Positions 11,601 through 22,689 of a stretch of 64,000 nucleotides of DNA are shown one piece after another. Below the pieces are notes generated by a model. That model saw only the letters and a program-made list of their open reading frames with translations. It made no database searches and was not told where the DNA came from. Position 1 is the stretch's first letter. Every line of letters begins with the position of its first letter. Made by a program: the position numbers and the translations under genes. Source of the stretch: Anaspis maculata (Eukaryota; Arthropoda; Insecta; Coleoptera; Scraptiidae); NCBI GenBank assembly GCA_949128115.1, contig OX421963.1, positions 88,173,602-88,237,601 on the forward strand. Reading direction: 5' to 3'.

Positions 11601-13559
11601 GGGCGTTGCTGGATGGTTTATGGCGACAGCGAGATGGTCCCCAAAAGCTGATGGCTTTTTGTTTTAGCAGCGGAGAAATTTATTTTATCAGTGAGCTTGT
11701 ACGCATACCCATAGCACCTTGCGACATTCCACCTTTCAAGCCTTTAGCGGATTCTGTGGCGATTTCAAATTTTTGCATCTTTTCTATATAAATATAAGTA
11801 CTTTTAGGTTTTTGATTAAGTTAAAACCATCAATACCTGGTATACAAAATTAGACAACTGACGAGCTGCTCAAATGGATGGTGAAGTGAAGACTGAGTTC
11901 GGTACACAGCAAGATGCAAACGTAATGCCAATTCCACCCACGTCATTTGGGACTCGACGAGTCAAGAGAAAATGGTTAAACAATAATTATTTGCCATAGA
12001 GTACTCGAGTTATGAAGACCCAAAAAAGTTTGACCGTAATTTGACAGTGGCGACTCTGTAAAAAATCCGTTGAAATTTGAAGGCCCTTAACAGAAATTCA
12101 GCCAATCGTAAAGCCGATTTCTGATCGTTCCTAGGCAACCAGCGCCTTTTTAAAATTTTAAGGAGTTTTCAAATTTTACAGAATTGTTACTATTTTCAAG
12201 TAAATAATCATGAAAATATGACCTCACAACATACAAACGAACAGTGATTATGCTGTTGAGCAATGTTCAACACTGAAAGTTGAAAAAAGTTGATATAGCC
12301 TTCTATTTATCTTTTTTGATTACAGTATCACTGATGGTGATGATGACTCCCTAGTATTTACAACGTGCTGGAGCTCGTGTCCGCTATTTTGATTAACCCT
12401 GTACAAGTACAAAATAAAATGCATGTCCAAACAATGGTCCTACCAACTTAAACGTTGATCTTGCATAGGTAGTTAACAAATTGGCTCTTAGTGAAGAACA
12501 AGTGCAGCTATAATGAAGAATTGTAAAATAAAATCCTGGAGGCTGAGAACGGTAGACTTCAATCTTTTTCAGATTTTAATAGCATCTATCAAGAGACATT
12601 GATATGAACATTGAAGTAGCTGTTTTTTTTGTTTTTTTTTTTTTGAGAGAGAGATTTCAATTGTTTTGACTTTTTAGTGACATCTCGACAGATTTTGATG
12701 GTTTCGACCTTTTTAACTTCCCTGCTGACAGCTCAAGAGATCTGACAGACTGAACTTTCAGTAAACTAGTTTTTCAAATGGTTTCAAATGCTGATTCAAT
12801 AGTTTTTGGTGTTTCCGAACTTTTGACAAACTATAGGGTGGGGTGATTCTATATGATATCTTTTCAAAACTTTTTCTTGTTTCTGGCTAATTTTGTATAT
12901 TTTAGTGTCCAAATTGACTTTCTGACTAGATTTCAGTTTTTTCTGGGTAAATTTGAACAGATTTTAAGTGGTTTCAAATAAAATTTGGCGAATTTTTGTG
13001 CTTCAGAATACCACCTTGAATGCTTTGATCGAATTTGGTTTTCTCCAGTAACATTAACCAGTAATTTCAAATGATTTTGCAACAGATTGTGACAATTCGG
13101 AATCCAGAATAATTAAGAGGTGAGGTGGCTTTGATATGAGCGTTGAAAAAATCTGTAGAGGGGTGTAAAAAAATAACTTCCAAATTTTTTTCAATTGTGA
13201 GGAACTCATGTACAGAAGACTGCATTGTCAAGATGATGATGAGGTAAGTCCGGTTGACGTTGACTCCGCATGGATGAGACTTGACAGATGACAGTGACAC
13301 TATTGACATTTTGCCACAAACTCCCTTTATAGCAATCATCCTATTTGCGTGACGTCACGCGAAATTTTCCTAATTTTTTTTCGGGGCTCAAGTAAACGCA
13401 AGAAAATTAAATAAGAAATACGTGAGCTCTACGGAGGCTCTGGTACTTGAATTCATTTTCTCCCAAACCCCGTGGAACACCCCATTGTGGGTCAAGAAAA
13501 GGTTTGTCCCCACCACCACTGCACTGTTGTCTTCCTTTCTGATATTTTTATTTCAATGG
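11601..13559. other. Non-coding, increasingly T-rich
   Basis: No gene is recognised. From about 12.6 kb the sequence becomes T-rich, with a 16-base T/G-interrupted run near 12627 and a gradual drift toward the TTTTGG-type array that follows. The 90-codon frame at 13067-13339 minus is unrecognised. Confidence 0.5.
13347..13360. promoter_or_regulatory. Perfect 14-bp CRE-type palindrome
   Basis: GCGTGACGTCACGC is a perfect palindrome around TGACGTCA, the consensus site for CREB/ATF bZIP factors. No gene or promoter context supports use, so it is only a possible binding site. Confidence 0.3.
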
Positions 13560-14575
13560 ATTCGAAGGTACCTGCCGTCCGGTGGCAAATCTGCTCGATT
13601 CTAGCGTTTATTGGGCAAGTTTTGGCGACTGATAGGGGCAGATTTTGGCGCTTTTTGAGTGATTCCAGCGTTCAGGCACTGATTTTGGCAGAATTCAAAT
13701 GCAATTCTTGATTTTACAGGAGCTTTGGTCAATCGTCTGGCGACTTGGGCACTGTTACATTTTTGTGTCGATTCAACAATTTTGTGACGATTACCTGCCA
13801 ATTCAGGACAAATTTAGCAACTTTCAGGCGTATTTTGGCGAATTACGAGGTGAATTCTTGTGGTTTTCGAAAATTTGGTCAATGCGGCAGCGATTTTATT
13901 TCTTTACATGAGCTTCTATAAGGATTTTTATTAATTTTAGGGACTTTAAACAAAGTCTATTGTTTGGCGCTTATGGCAAGTTTGCAATTTTCGATTAATT
14001 TTGGTAATTTCAGAGATTTTATGGCTTCGAAGTTTCTTTTACCAAATCAAGCGAGTACCGGGCAAGTTTTGTCAAGTTTTAAGCGATTAGCAATAATTAT
14101 GGAGCGATTTGGACGTTTTCATTACGTTTTGCGACTGATTTCGAGAAAGTCTAGCAAGTCTATGGCGATAGTGAGATTTTAGCGAGGATTTTAGCTATTT
14201 TCTGGGAATTTTCACGAGCTTCTAACGCGAATTTTGATTGCTTTTTGGAGGTGTTTGCGATTTTGGCTAATCTCTGGCAGTTTTGGGAGAATCTGGGGAA
14301 CTGCGCTGGCTGGGAAAATTGTTGCGATTTACGAGGTGAATTTTAGCGACTTTATAGCTATTCTTTAGGAGTTTCCACAAATTTCCACTCCAGTTTTTCA
14401 TTGATTTTTGTGGTGGTTAAGCAACTGCCTGGTAATTTTGGCGATTTCCAATGAAATTGAGCTATTTAAACGATTTATTGGCAGTTGTAGGTGAATTTTG
14501 AGTTCTATGGTAGTTTGAGTAGTTTTAACCAGTAACTGACAGTGACCAAGAACGTCAAGCAAGAAATAAAGGTTG
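13560..14575. repeat. Degenerate TTTTGGCGAATTT-type array
   Basis: Words such as ATTTTGGCGATT, GAATTTTGGCG, TTTTAGCGACTT and GCAAGTTTTG recur every 15-40 bases for about 1 kb with no fixed register. The series looks like an ancient short tandem repeat or satellite that has diverged strongly. The open frames on both strands here (13472-13711, 13601-13801 minus, 13964-14182) follow from low TA content at the repeat step, not coding. Confidence 0.55.
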
Positions 14576-16500
14576 TACAAATTTCAAATCAGGCCATAAA
14601 ATGACGGACGCCGGTCGTTGAAGCGTCAACGCCGTCAAAATTGTCGAATTTGCCCCCAACGGTTGTGGCGCTCTCGGTGTGTGGAAGTGGCAGTGTAGTA
14701 AGGTCCCATTCTGGGCGATTTTCGGTGAATTTTTGCGACTTGTGGGTGACTTTTGTCGATTAATGGGATGAATTTAGTCGACTTTTGAATAATTTTGCGT
14801 CGACTTTTTGGTGATTTTTGCAAGTGTTTTTTATTATCATTATGATTATCGAATAATTTTGCGGGATGTTCCACAATTATTCTCCAGCAACTTCAAGTTT
14901 CACCTATTATCTGGCCACTGTTGCCATTGTTACTGTTTCAAAAATCGACTTGGCGATACAGAATAATGAAACCAGGGGAACCAAAAAACAAAAGAGAGTT
15001 GGTTATTATTTTTCGGGTTTTGGCTGATTCTGCAAAGAAAGATCCAATAACCATTGGCCGAGTAGCGATTCAGTGTTCCTCTGCTGTTCCTGTTGATGGC
15101 AAGCAGTACCACCAGTCACGTGATGTGCCTCGAGAACAAAAAATCAACGAAAGACACTGCGCTGAACGACACTCCTAGAACGCCGCCTTTGGTTGACAGC
15201 AACTGTCAGTAATCGCCAACTTCGTTGAAGTGACCATCTCGGTCCTATTTCTCTCGTCTGTCCAGATGCCAGAGCGTATGGTGAGCTTTTGGAATGTTCA
15301 AAGGTACCAAATCAGTTCACTACCTTACCGTCCAATCGGCGTCTTCACCAACGTTGTCAGTTGGTCCAGATTATCAAGATCCTGCTAATCGTTGCGGTTG
15401 TCCCGAAGCTCATGCGTTCAAGACTCGTTGATGGGCAAGCCAAGTGTTGCCTCTTATCTTTCGTTTTACTGTTTTAGAATAAGTTACAAATTTGACATTT
15501 AGCGTGTTGTTGTTATATGTACTGTTATTGTCTCTGCGTGGAGTGAGAGACGTTATTAGTGGGTAGCTATACCGGTTTACTACATCAATATCCCTTGGGG
15601 TAGAACGGCAGTATGTTGTTTTTCGTGTAGGTACTCTGTTTCAGTGTCGTCGCTGGAGCTTCGTTGGGCCCTTCGAGTTCTCGCAGCGTCATCGAAAACG
15701 TTATAGTTACGTTATAGTTTGCAAGCCAAATCTCGCGATATTGCTCACCCTTTCTACTGGCGTCCTCTGCGCAACGCCCTTTAATTTTTGTTAACACGCC
15801 ATGTCAAGTTAAACTATGAATTTGAACCTTTTCTTCCCGATCATAAACCTGATTTTTTGTAGTTTATTCTGTATTTTCAATTCTCCCAATCCCAACTATC
15901 TCCACCTCGGACTCAATCACTTTCAATTACGATTTCAACCCGTAATACCATCCTAAAGTACTTCCCCTTCCGTATGACATAATGTCTCGGTAATGTCTGT
16001 ACTGATCTGGCAATAATCTTCGACATCAACATCGCTAAGAACAATCAGAAATGGAAAATGTACTGGCCGTAAGACGAAAACTTATCTTGAACAATGCAAG
16101 TAGTCACGGAGCATGCAAGATGGCCTACAAACCCTCCAAATCCGCCCTGCGTATCGTAATGATTCCAACCGTATTCGCGTATAGTTACTAATGATCCTTC
16201 CGATAACCTTCTCGTGCCCTCCACATTTTCTCGTTTCCAAAGCCAGAAGAAAGGGAATAAAGGGATAACGAACGAGCAAATTTACAACGTCGCATAAACT
16301 AGTGTGGGTGGGGGGTGTGGGTCTTTTGCCGAAACTAATGTGCGGCTCTGCAAGAGCTTCTCCCAATCGTGGGAAATCGGTCCGACCCTGCGTGTGCTGC
16401 TCTTCTCCCAACTACTTGTGATGCCGAGCACCCGATGAGTAATTCGGGCGTCTGGTGACCGAGTAAGATAGCGTCAAGTTGTTTTATGGCTACAGATAGT
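14576..16500. other. Non-coding stretch, no gene recognised
   Basis: 14600-14640 contains an imperfect hairpin around GACGCCGGTC / CGTTGAAGCGTCAACG. The frames at 14921-15178 plus, 15289-15477 plus, 15585-15797 minus and 16082-16411 minus are unrecognised. The last has a weak LESLRYAGRIWR segment of the kind seen near the C-terminus of non-LTR retrotransposon ORF2 proteins, but this is too short to call. Confidence 0.4.
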
Positions 16501-17600
16501 AGGCCAAGACGATTCATTAATTACAAGCCCTAATTACAAGGAACGTAGAAAGTAGAGACTCGTCTCGTCCCTTTGATCACAAAGTACTTTATGCCGAACG
16601 CGCGCACTGCCGGCCATAAATCCCGCCACCGGCCGTTTCTCATGTTGTTTGTTGCTGGTTGTTACACCGTATAATAGTTGGTTCAGTATAGTAATGGTTT
16701 AGTAGTGAGTGAATTAATGGCGTAAATCATGTCAGCAATCAGTGCCTTATTAAATTAAAGTCGGCACAATGCGTGGGGGGGGGTTAAGGGGAGTCGTACC
16801 GAGAGCCAGCGTGTGCTGCAAATAATTAAACGCGCGTCGCCATGTGCTATAAATATCGCCTTGTTGCCTTGTTCTGTTCTCCATAGCTCAGGACTTTCCG
16901 TATTGTGTGTTACAACAAGCGATTTATTCAGGCATTAATGCATTGAATGCAAATAGCGCAGCCGTATATAAATCCCAGAGAGTAGGTCAGGATTTGTTAA
17001 ACTCTTCTGCGATGTACAACTTTTTAAACATAGTCAAGAGCATAGAAGCAAACGTCAAGAGCACAGCCAAACGTTCTTTTTCGATGATCAAATCATATTT
17101 GCAAGAAGAAGAGAAGATGTTGGTTTGGATCATGGGCTTGCGTCGAAGTTCGGATCAAGGTTTGGATAAGGAATCTCGAAGAATCAAATCCTTTGTGCAT
17201 TCGGGCACGGCGTGAAGAAAAGAAACGGTCGTAATCGACGAATAAATCCGGTGTTTGTCTGGGATCAAGCGCTGCTCGGACCTCCAGGGGTCCCGATGGC
17301 TCATTATTGTATGGGATGATTTGTGTGGAATGATTGTACAGAAAAAAGGCCAAAGTGCCATTGTCGCATGTGCGCCATAAAAAAAGCCGATGATGTACAC
17401 ATACAAGGGTACCCCTTCTGCATCGCGCCGTACCGTTTCGGGCGGCGCCATCTTGAATATTTAACGAGCGCGACGCGGGGTGCATATTTTATATCAAGTT
17501 GGCTTAATGCAGTTAAGATTAGCTCCAGAATTTAAATATGTTTCTGTGTATGGAATTTGGGATTTGTCCTTAAGAGGAGGCGCGGAGGACTGAGGACCTA
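16501..17600. other. High-complexity island with weak 102-codon frame
   Basis: Mixed-complexity, GC-containing sequence resembles the 10-11.6 kb island. A 102-codon frame at 16907-17215 plus is the cleanest local frame but matches nothing I know. A 130-codon minus frame (17093-17485) overlaps it. I treat neither as a gene. Confidence 0.35.
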
Positions 17601-20394
17601 CCTCGAGGACTTAATCTCGTTACGGAGAGCAGAGCAAAATTTTTGCGAGAACGCAGCGCGCTTGGGTTGAAGAAAAAAACACCAGACGCATAAACTAAAC
17701 CAATTGCTTGCGCCGGAGCGGGGGAGAGCTTTCGCATAAATACGCTTGTAGCAGTATAAGGAACGAGGCTCAGGGTGGAGGGGTGGGGTCGAGGAAATGC
17801 AAATTTTAAATCGACTCTAATCGGGTAACAAACACCGCGGGGGTGGGCATGATGCCCGGTTCTTTCAGCTCGCTTATTGATTTAGCCCAAATCCTTTGGG
17901 ATGTTTTAAAATTGGGATGTTTTAAAAACACTGAGCGGGAAATGTGCTTGATGAAAAGATCGCTTGAGTGGTTGTAGACTGCTCGTTTTATCAAGGCCAG
18001 TGCTCGGGACGAAGTTGACGGAAGTTGAATTCTTTCATGGATGTAAAAAGGTTGAGGATAATCATGGTGTTGTAGAAAAGATGATGTTTAGAAGCTAGAC
18101 TCTCGAGCAGAGCTCTAGCTAGAGCAATACTGGATACGCATTTGTAACAACGTTTGACAAATTACGGTGCCAAAGTCATAATACTTAGAGCCTATCATAC
18201 ATTACGAATAGGAAAAATATCAGAATTCTATTGTAGGGAAATGAAAAGATATGTCGAGATTACGTTCATCATGACAGAGACGTCCTGGCGCCTATAGAAG
18301 ACTGGCGATGATACCTGATGGCACCCACACCTGTGTGGCTTGGCTACTACCATTTCTTCGATTCTTGGTATTGGATATATCTCAATTTGATCTTGCTGCT
18401 TCCAATCGATTGCACAAAAAACAAATGCCAAGCAAAAATGAAATTCACAGGCATCTGTAGAAGCTCACCAGGTATAGCTATGATAAAAATGTTACGATGT
18501 GTTTTTCTCTCAAAAAAAAAAAAATTATTTTGAGAATGCGTGCGAATCAAGTTCGCTGGTAGCACGACAGTAGAATTCTCGCTGGTAGTACGATAGTAGA
18601 ATTCACTTGAATCCTAGTTTTGTTATGGGGAAACAGTATTCGGTAGATTGCGTGAACTGAATCAATGACTGTCTTCGTAGCAAAAATCTTATCAGTTCAA
18701 AAGTAGTCAAAATGGAAAAATAAAAGGTTCAAAAGTTATATATTTCAATCTAATTGTTGAAGCTGCTTTTTGGCCAAGTCAGAACTTTTCTCATGGGGAC
18801 TTTTTGCTGGCTCCACTCCTCGCCGATTATGAAAAGAAATGTCCCTTGAATATTTCTTGAAATACAGAGTCACAACCTCTTAAGCCTTAGGCAATCCCTC
18901 GAGTGCAATATTAGCAACCACTGTACTAATAATGTTGCATAGCTCTCCCTTTTTTCGCTGAAGGGCAAAGTTATTTAAAAATAACGACTTGAACTTGACT
19001 ATGCGAGATTCATGTGATGCACAAATTCATTCCAGGGGCAACCCTGCAGGATATTCTCCGACGAGTTTCGAGTGCTTTCCAAAGCTCGCTTCACCAAATC
19101 ACCCATTTTGTATGGCACACACTGAACTATCACTCGAACTATATAGGTATTATTGATTTAACATTCACCTTTCACATGCCATCAACCTCATTACAGTTTA
19201 ATTTCCAATGAAGTTTTTTCCACGGCAAACACAAAACAACCAACACTATGAAAATGATAAATGGGAAATTGATGTTGTCGAGGGACGAACGTGTGCACAC
19301 CATGTGAGTGACTCACTCGTAATGTTCAAAATCATGCACAATGGAGTCACACATCAACAACATAAATTGCGCGGCAAATGCGCCCGGCGCAATTAATCAT
19401 CGCTTAATAGAAAAAAATTCCGAATGACAGCCGCGTGTTCTTGTCAAATTCGACGCAAGCGGGGACCTCTCTTGCGGGTCTTCAGTCCCGCCTTCCCCGT
19501 TATTATCGCTATTATGCAACCAAACAATATATTCCCTGTTTTATAGCTGAATGGTTGCTTTCATCGCGAGAAGACGACCAGGAACTCGACAGATTTCATT
19601 CAAATTATACTGCTGCCTCCTGCGGATATTTCAGCTTCGGCTCCACCCAGACGGAACATCGGATCTATCCCCAGCATCCCCCCGAAGTCCTTATCTTTTT
19701 TTTTGGTTCATTTTCCTGGTTTTGTTAATATACCTTATCCACTGAGGCGTGGTATTACGAATCTGCGCCAAGCTTTTGTGCAACTGTGCAAGGGTGGTCC
19801 CCTCAATTATCGACGATCTGCTGATTGGGCTCGAGCGATTGTGTCTATGGGACCAGTTTTGTGACTGGACACACGCAGTAGATCTACGTGTGGGCATAGG
19901 CAGGTAACTACACATTAAATAATAAATTAATAATATCGCGTGCTCTGAAGGTAACACATTAGACTTGCCCAGGCCGAAATAAGCGCGCGCTTAATGTGTA
20001 TTAATGCTTTCATAATCAGCGGGTTGCTGCCTTTATTATAACGGTAATTAACGTGCATTATGACGAAAACAATGGCGCCGGTCGATATTTCAGTTTCAGG
20101 TTTCAGCTCCCGAATATAGGCAGTATTATGTTCCTCTCTTCTCACTCTCCGCCTCTCGCTCTTTCAATGCGAGAGCTCTAATAGGGGATTTATTGTTCGA
20201 CATGCTCGCACGGTCTCATTAGAGGGATATCTTTGTGCTATATACGCCGTTCCATCTGTTACATGCGATTTTATGTTATTATTTATTTCGCAATCGTGAC
20301 CCGATGCCGATGACAATGAAATAGAGAGAGCGCATGCAGAGCCATCACCGTTTGGTGTCGCACAGTCGATGGATGTGGTAAGTCCCTTGGCGGA
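17601..20394. other. Non-coding stretch; second half regulatory-looking
   Basis: It includes an A-run at about 18512-18525 and a short duplication at 18546-18603. From about 19.2 to 20.4 kb it is a repeat-poor mixed sequence with TTAAT/ATTAAT words (19915-19935, 20035-20050) like the other islands. No protein family is recognised. Confidence 0.4.
18546..18603. repeat. Two-copy tandem repeat, ~29 bp unit
   Basis: TCGCTGGTAGCACGACAGTA followed by GAATTC is repeated as TCGCTGGTAGTACGATAGTA followed by GAATTC. Confidence 0.7.
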
Positions 20395-20985
20395 TTTGAC
20401 GCGAGATTGGCGTGGTGAATTTGACATCGTCACAGTTCTCGGATGCCAATTAACGGTGCCAATTTACATCTTCCCGAGCTCGACAAGATGCCTACTCATC
20501 AGTGGTAATCCTCCGTGCGAAGCAGATTCAGCATTCCTTCAGATTCCCTGCAACTCGGTGTCTGGATTAGAGAAATAGAACTTGTTCCTCGTTCCACGAT
20601 CAGTGAGTTTTCGAGACACATTTCCGGAATTCGACTTACCCTGCCTCAGGATCTCTGCATGCTATCCATCCAAACAGGAAGCACAGTATTCCGCTGTCGA
20701 GCAGACCAAGGCAGTGATGGATATCTGAAGAGTGATGGCACCAGCACCCCATGTTACTTCTTTAAGTCTGCACCAGGTTCATCCATGTCTTCGTCTTGGA
20801 GGCACATAAACCTCTTCAAGCTCAGCTTCAAGGACAGCGTCATGCTAAGAGCCGAGGTACTTAGGAGTAGGATTGTGCTGCAGACGAAGCCGGTTGAAGT
20901 TCACATTGAGGTGACGATTTGCTTCTCTGTTGTTCAGATGAAAGGCTGAGGTCTCTTCTTTTTGTTGGTAAATCATGTCATCGAC
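20395..20985 (-). pseudogene. Non-LTR retrotransposon reverse-transcriptase remnant
   Basis: On the minus strand, 20960-20855 gives AFHLNNREANRHLNV, then HNPTPKYLG. This matches the insect Jockey/CR1-like reverse-transcriptase stretch that normally reads AFHLNNREANREL followed by HNPxPxYLG. Further along come WGAGAITLQISITALV and CSTAEYCASC near 20700, equivalent to the thumb region that usually reads WGA-x-TLR-x-S-A-L-A-L-V-x-STAEYCAPVW. Downstream coding toward 20400 is decayed. Stops follow YLG and the STAEYC block, and the catalytic FADD segment upstream is missing. The 5' end stops exactly where a hAT-like MITE begins at 20988, so the copy is truncated as well as mutated. Confidence 0.82.
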
Positions 20986-20987
20986 GT

Positions 20988-21583
20988 CAGTGCCGTCTTT
21001 GGGGATGGGCCCTAAGGGCCTGTGCCCAGGGCCCCGGGTTTTTGCCCCCCCTCCCCCCAAATCTCCATAAATTTACAAAACTAATGACGATTTTTGTGAA
21101 ATAAAATTGTTCTCATATCCCATTCATTTATTCAGTTATGTCACTTTTTGAGCTGATCGTGCGCCTTCCCCCGCATAGTGGTTTTTTGACAACGCGTGAT
21201 GAGAGAAATCAAAAGCTCCTAGGAACCCAGCACAAAGGCAATTGGAAATTCAACCTGATAAATAACCATCTATCCGCTGTTCTGGTGGATTCTTCAGGAA
21301 TCTGAAGAATCAACAGGAAGGCATCACCATCGATATTTGGTTTTCGTGCTCATGATGATTTCCTTAAAGCAAGGACAAAATTGAATCTATTCTTTTTCCG
21401 ACTTCTGGATGCGGAAGTCTCATACTCGGGACCCTCATAGACCAAGTCTCGGGGCCTCTTTTGGCCTAAAGGCTTTAGTACAATTGCAGCCCAGCGATCC
21501 TGACCAGTCCATATTTTTTTCGCAAACCTTTGTAAGAGGGCCCCCATTACCTTGGTGCCCGGGGCGCATATTTTTATATAGCA
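20988..21583. mobile_element. hAT-like MITE, right end degraded
   Basis: It begins CAGTGCCGTCTTTGGGGATG and runs into GGGCCC/CCCAGGGCCCC, a terminus layout common in short hAT elements. A mirrored GGGCCCCC ... GGTGCCCGGGG block lies at 21538-21564. The interior is AT-rich with no transposase. The expected closing CACTG end and the 8-bp target duplication are not visible, so the right boundary is approximate. Confidence 0.5.
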
Positions 21584-21662
21584 GACGGGTTAGCCGTTCG
21601 GCACGCTTCGTGCGTTCGCGAAAGGACCGACCATACTGATTATCGCAGTGTGCAAATAATTG

Positions 21663-22048
21663 TACAGCGTGTTCAACAATGATTGTCCTTGCCGCCTTTT
21701 CGGAATTTGGCCCGCATTAGACATGCGCCGCTTTAATGAAATCATTTTGGAATATCGTAGTAACGAAGTTGATGGACGTCACGTCACACTGACTGATATC
21801 AAATTTGAGGCTGACAGTGACGGCTGGTGAATAGTGAACAAGCAACCTGACGGAACGGGAATGGATCAGCCGTCAATGCCGTCAATGCTGTCACTGTTAA
21901 TCGCAGATTTTTCATCAGTCAGTGTGACGTAACGATCATCAATTTCGTTACTACGGTATTCCAAAATGATTTCATTGAAGCGGCGCATGTCTAATGCGGG
22001 CCAAATTTTGAAAAGGCGGCAAGGACAATCATTGTTGAACACGCTGTA
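21663..22048. mobile_element. 386-bp hairpin MITE with TA ends
   Basis: The terminal inverted repeats start TACAGCGTGTTCAACAATGA and extend about 150 bp on each side (21663-21815 with 21900-22048). They include CGCCGCTTTAATGAAATCAT and its complement. The outer TA at both ends fits the TA target site of Tc1/mariner-type elements. The loop has no coding capacity. Confidence 0.85.
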
Positions 22049-22149
22049 CCAGGTAAATTATAAGCGTCAGGAAAACAAAAGTCAACAAAAAAAAAATTGA
22101 CGCGAGATTTCGCTTTGTTCAGGAATGCTTCTGTAGAATGAATCTGGTG

Positions 22150-22670
22150 AGGTTTCTTCAATACCTATTTTGTACCTTCTAAATCTTCATCCGAGTCTTC
22201 ATCATAGTCCCCAATGCAGATGTCGCCTGAACCTTCGGCAGATTGGGCAGTGTCAGGTGCCGTTTGAATTGTTGACTAATCCCTACAATCACTTCTTGTA
22301 AGATTGATGAGATTCACGTAGCCATGAATTCTTTGTTGTAGCTTCTTCAGGCGAGAACCAATTTTTGGCGAATCCCATCCTTGATGAGTCAGTCAAACTA
22401 AGGCCACTCTACTGTTCTACTCTTTCGAACTTGCTGGTGGTACCTCGACTCAATCCTAATTCAAAGTTAATACTCATTCGTCTCTTTGGCTCTGGTTGAA
22501 ACATCAATATTACCTACTCCCCTGTGATCACCGTGCAGTGTAGTGATAGACTCTGTTCCATGCTGACCATCTTCGACAGTGTCTATTACGTTCTTTGCAT
22601 AAACCAGCCTACATAGGAAGGAGCGTGACCCACATAGGACCCAAAAATTTGGTCGCACGGACAATTCGTC
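22150..22670 (-). pseudogene. Degraded ORF with acidic C-terminal tail, family unknown
   Basis: On the minus strand 22664-22467 is open for 65 codons. After frame breaks, a segment near 22360 reads LKKLQQRIHGYVNLI, hits a stop near 22280, and continues about 37 codons to a natural-looking end, DYDEDSDEDLEGTK and stop, near 22168. An acidic tail just before a stop suggests a real former C-terminus. I do not recognise the family; a transposon-encoded protein is most likely given the setting. Confidence 0.4.
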
Positions 22671-22689
22671 ACGCGGACAATTTTTTTTT

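Noticed and set aside
16082..16411. Minus-strand frame with LESLRYAGRIWR as a non-LTR retrotransposon tail
   Set aside because: The match is about a dozen residues only, with no supporting motif nearby.
20515..20949. 144-codon plus-strand frame
   Set aside because: It is the antisense shadow of the minus-strand reverse-transcriptase remnant.
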